Notes under the pieces: model-generated
Told to the model about the DNA's origin: nothing
The model's input: only the letters and a program-made list of their open reading frames with translations
Databases searched by the model: none
Source: Actinomyces oris
GTDB lineage: Bacteria; Actinomycetota; Actinomycetes; Actinomycetales; Actinomycetaceae
Direction: 5' to 3'
Length of the DNA: 64,000 nt
Assembly: GCF_001553935.1 (NCBI RefSeq)
Contig: NZ_CP014232.1
Coordinates: 62,001-126,000 of the forward strand
Program-made: the position numbers and the translations under genes
Part shown: positions 62,578-64,000 of the stretch, in pieces
How the letters are laid out: each line of letters begins with the position of its first letter
Numbering within the stretch: position 1 is the stretch's first letter

Positions 62578-62802
62578 ATGACACGCAACATCCACACCAT
62601 GACCACCATGACGACTCCGGCCACCGGGCCGGCAGCCACTGACGCTCTGGCCGACGAGGCCGCCATCAGGGAGCTCTTCGCCGCCCGCGCGGAGCTCGCC
62701 TCTCTGGGGGCAACCACCTCCCCCTCGCGCCTCGAGCGGGCGCTGGAGCGCCTGGAGGCGGCGCAGCAGGCCTCGCGGCAAACACTCGCACAGGCCGCCT
62801 GA
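62578..62802 (+). CDS. Small helical protein of unknown function
   Basis: The 74-residue frame starts with MTRNIHTMTTMTTPA and has a probable amphipathic C-terminal helix (EEAAIRELF-like and SRLERALERLEAAQQ). GAGGAGA seven bases before the ATG, and a hairpin after the stop, support a real gene. No family is recognised. The composition is rich in Ala, Thr and Glu, with no cysteine. Confidence 0.6.
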   Translation: MTRNIHTMTTMTTPATGPAATDALADEAAIRELFAARAELASLGATTSPSRLERALERLEAAQQASRQTLAQAA

Positions 62803-62806
62803 CCGG

Positions 62807-62826
62807 CCGGCTCCACCCGGAGCCGG
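62807..62826 (+). terminator. Terminator after the small ORF
   Basis: CCGGCTCC-ACCC-GGAGCCGG is a perfect 8-bp stem four bases past the stop. Confidence 0.7.
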
Positions 62827-62847
62827 GTCAGGGGTCCCGGGCGACTG

Positions 62848-62860
62848 ACGTTCTGAACGT
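62848..62860. promoter_or_regulatory. Palindrome upstream of bcp
   Basis: ACGTTC-T-GAACGT is a perfect 13-base palindrome about 100 bases upstream of the peroxiredoxin gene. A regulator site is possible. Confidence 0.35.
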
Positions 62861-62957
62861 TTGCCAGATCACGAAAGTAAGTCCTCGAATTCACTGCCGC
62901 AGGCACCAGAGGCGATGCGAGGATGAGCGCATCTGCCCAGGAGCCCGAGGAGGACCC

Positions 62958-63434
62958 ATGACCCAGCTAGCCGCCGGTGATCGAGCCCCGGAGTTCGCCC
63001 TGCCCGACCAGAACGGCCGCACCGTGACCCTTGGCGACCTTTGCGCCAGCACGGACAAGGGCGTCATTGTCTACTTCTACCCCAAGGCCTGCACTCCGGG
63101 ATGCACCAAGGAGGCGTGCGACTTCAGGGACTCCTTGGAGGCGCTCCAGGCGGCCGGCTATGCCGTCGTCGGCATCTCCCCCGACCTGGAGAGCGCACAG
63201 GCCAAGTTCTCCGACCGCCACGACCTGACCTTCCCCCTGCTGTCGGATGCCGACCACGCCGTCATGGAGGCCTGGGGCGTGTGGGGCGAGAAGAAGAACT
63301 ACGGCAAGGTCTACACCGGCGTCATCCGCTCGACCGTGGTGGTGGGACCCGACGGCACTGTGACACTTGCCCAGTACAACGTGCGAGCCACCGGTCACGT
63401 CAAGCGGCTGCGCGCCGCACTGGGTGTGGACTAA
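62958..63434 (+). CDS. bcp: Thioredoxin-dependent thiol peroxidase (Bcp/PrxQ)
   Basis: The enzyme reduces hydrogen peroxide and organic peroxides. The 158-residue product has the TPGCT motif with peroxidatic Cys49, resolving Cys54 in KEAC, and an extra Cys45. Length is typical. GAGGAGG lies before the ATG. It stands alone between a small ORF and tRNA-Leu, with an upstream palindrome of unknown use. Confidence 0.94.
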   Translation: MTQLAAGDRAPEFALPDQNGRTVTLGDLCASTDKGVIVYFYPKACTPGCTKEACDFRDSLEALQAAGYAVVGISPDLESAQAKFSDRHDLTFPLLSDADHAVMEAWGVWGEKKNYGKVYTGVIRSTVVVGPDGTVTLAQYNVRATGHVKRLRAALGVD

Positions 63435-63502
63435 TACGAGCACAGCAGCGGTCGCCGCATTCTGCTATCCGGGACCTGGGTCGGTAGAGTGGGCGCCGCA
63501 CA

Positions 63503-63584
63503 GCGCGAGTGGCGGAATTGGTAGACGCCCCAGGTTTAGGTCCTGGTGCCTTCGGGCGTGAGGGTTCGAGTCCCTTCTCGCGTA
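63503..63584 (+). tRNA. tRNA-Leu (anticodon TAG)
   Basis: The 82-base gene has acceptor GCGCGAG/CTCGCGT, a long variable arm and the anticodon loop TTTAGGT, so it reads CUA-type leucine codons. TAGAGT at 63485-63490 is a probable -10. Confidence 0.95.
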
Positions 63585-63610
63585 CAGATTTTGGGGCCCG
63601 AGGCCGTTAA

Positions 63611-63647
63611 GATCCTGCGTGCTCTGACGAGCGGGATCGTTTTCTTT
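63611..63647 (+). terminator. Terminator after tRNA-Leu
   Basis: GATCC pairs with GGATC and the inner GCTC with GAGC, followed by TTTTCTTT. Confidence 0.75.
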
Positions 63648-63694
63648 GCATGCTCCGACGCCTACCGCTTCCGCCGACCTGTTCCGAGGCATCG

Positions 63695-64000
63695 ATGACA
63701 GAGAACTCCTTCAGTCAGGACTCCCCCACACTCGACGTCGTGCTGGCGCAGACGATCGCCAGACACTTCCGAGGTGCCACGACCGAGACCATCGACGATA
63801 TCCAGACGGTCCGGCTGGGCGAAGGGCTGCCCACCATCGAGTGCTTCATTGACGAGATTCAGGACCACGAGCCATACGGCGCGTTCCTCTTCCTTCAGAT
63901 CAGCGGAGGCGCCTTCGGGAGCAGACGGGTCCTGGTGACGGCCAGCGGCTACGGCTCCAGCCAGCTGGCGTCGGTGGTCACTGCCGGCTGCAACTGGGCC
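63695..64000 (+). CDS. DUF6348-like protein (partial, 3' end outside window)
   Basis: The frame from the ATG at 63695 is open to the window edge (102 residues). GAGG lies upstream. It reads FRGATTETIDDIQTVRLG, then FLFLQISGGAFG, VTASGYGSSQLASVV and GCNWA, which resembles the DUF6348 family (soluble, function unknown). The match is from pattern memory only. Confidence 0.6.
   Translation, partial: MTENSFSQDSPTLDVVLAQTIARHFRGATTETIDDIQTVRLGEGLPTIECFIDEIQDHEPYGAFLFLQISGGAFGSRRVLVTASGYGSSQLASVVTAGCNWA

Noticed and set aside
63646..63852. A 68-codon frame near the right edge
   Set aside because: It overlaps the DUF6348-like frame, which has the better ribosome binding site and family pattern.

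Overview
The window is a gene-dense, high-GC stretch (GC or GG at most third codon positions) of an actinobacterial chromosome. Gene order and gene style point to an Actinomyces-type organism (inference; no rRNA is present to prove it). The backbone is the conserved actinobacterial lexA/recA block: a divergent LysM division-inhibitor gene and lexA, then dinG-like helicase, hflX, dapF, miaA, miaB, recX, recA, DUF3046, clgR, cinA, pgsA, ftsK and rnj. Metabolic and transport genes are inserted between these landmarks. No insertion sequence, phage gene, CRISPR array or rRNA is visible.

Region by region. 1-2.8 kb: SOS control (three LexA boxes between a LysM gene and lexA) and L-lactate dehydrogenase. 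2.9-6.6 kb: DinG-type Fe-S helicase and HflX, the latter with a structured leader that could mask its ribosome binding site. 6.7-11.8 kb: two MFS exporters, a small-molecule or rRNA-type methyltransferase and a BrnQ branched-chain amino acid carrier. 11.8-18.8 kb: dapF-miaA-two YbjN-like genes, a TetR-GAPDH pair and miaB. 18.9-26.9 kb: one-carbon metabolism, with glycine cleavage genes gcvP-gcvT-gcvH (gcvT carries a one-base frameshift), a type II NADH dehydrogenase and formate-THF ligase. 27-38.4 kb: recX-recA-DUF3046-clgR-cinA-pgsA, a CapA-like lipoprotein, ftsK, a PfkB sugar kinase and RNase J. 38.5-44.8 kb: a polysaccharide deacetylase, a Gln-Glu-Glu-Glu tRNA operon, gltX, and three related secreted lipoproteins of unknown function. 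44.8-52 kb: an FAH-family hydrolase and four tandem AGCS-type sodium:alanine/glycine symporters. 52.1-57.3 kb: a probable NTF2-fold/DUF4241 protein, a large Ski2-like helicase and a PadR-GyrI regulator pair with a perfect 22-bp operator. 57.3-61.9 kb: divergent mmuM/mmuP (S-methylmethionine use), YccF, an ATP-grasp protein and a small membrane protein. 62.1-64 kb: two tRNA-Lys, a small ORF, a Bcp peroxiredoxin, tRNA-Leu and a truncated DUF6348-like gene.

Functionally the window joins DNA damage response (lexA, LysM inhibitor, recA, recX), tRNA modification and charging (miaA, miaB, gltX with its tRNAs), and glycine/C1 flow (four AGCS importers, gcvPTH, fhs, mmuM). A striking recurrent feature is a -10 hexamer placed 6-7 bases before the start codon in about twenty genes, which predicts widespread leaderless translation. 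The most notable items are the four-fold AGCS array, the gcvT frameshift, the hflX leader, the three-member lipoprotein family around gltX, and the PadR operator that contains its own leaderless promoter.
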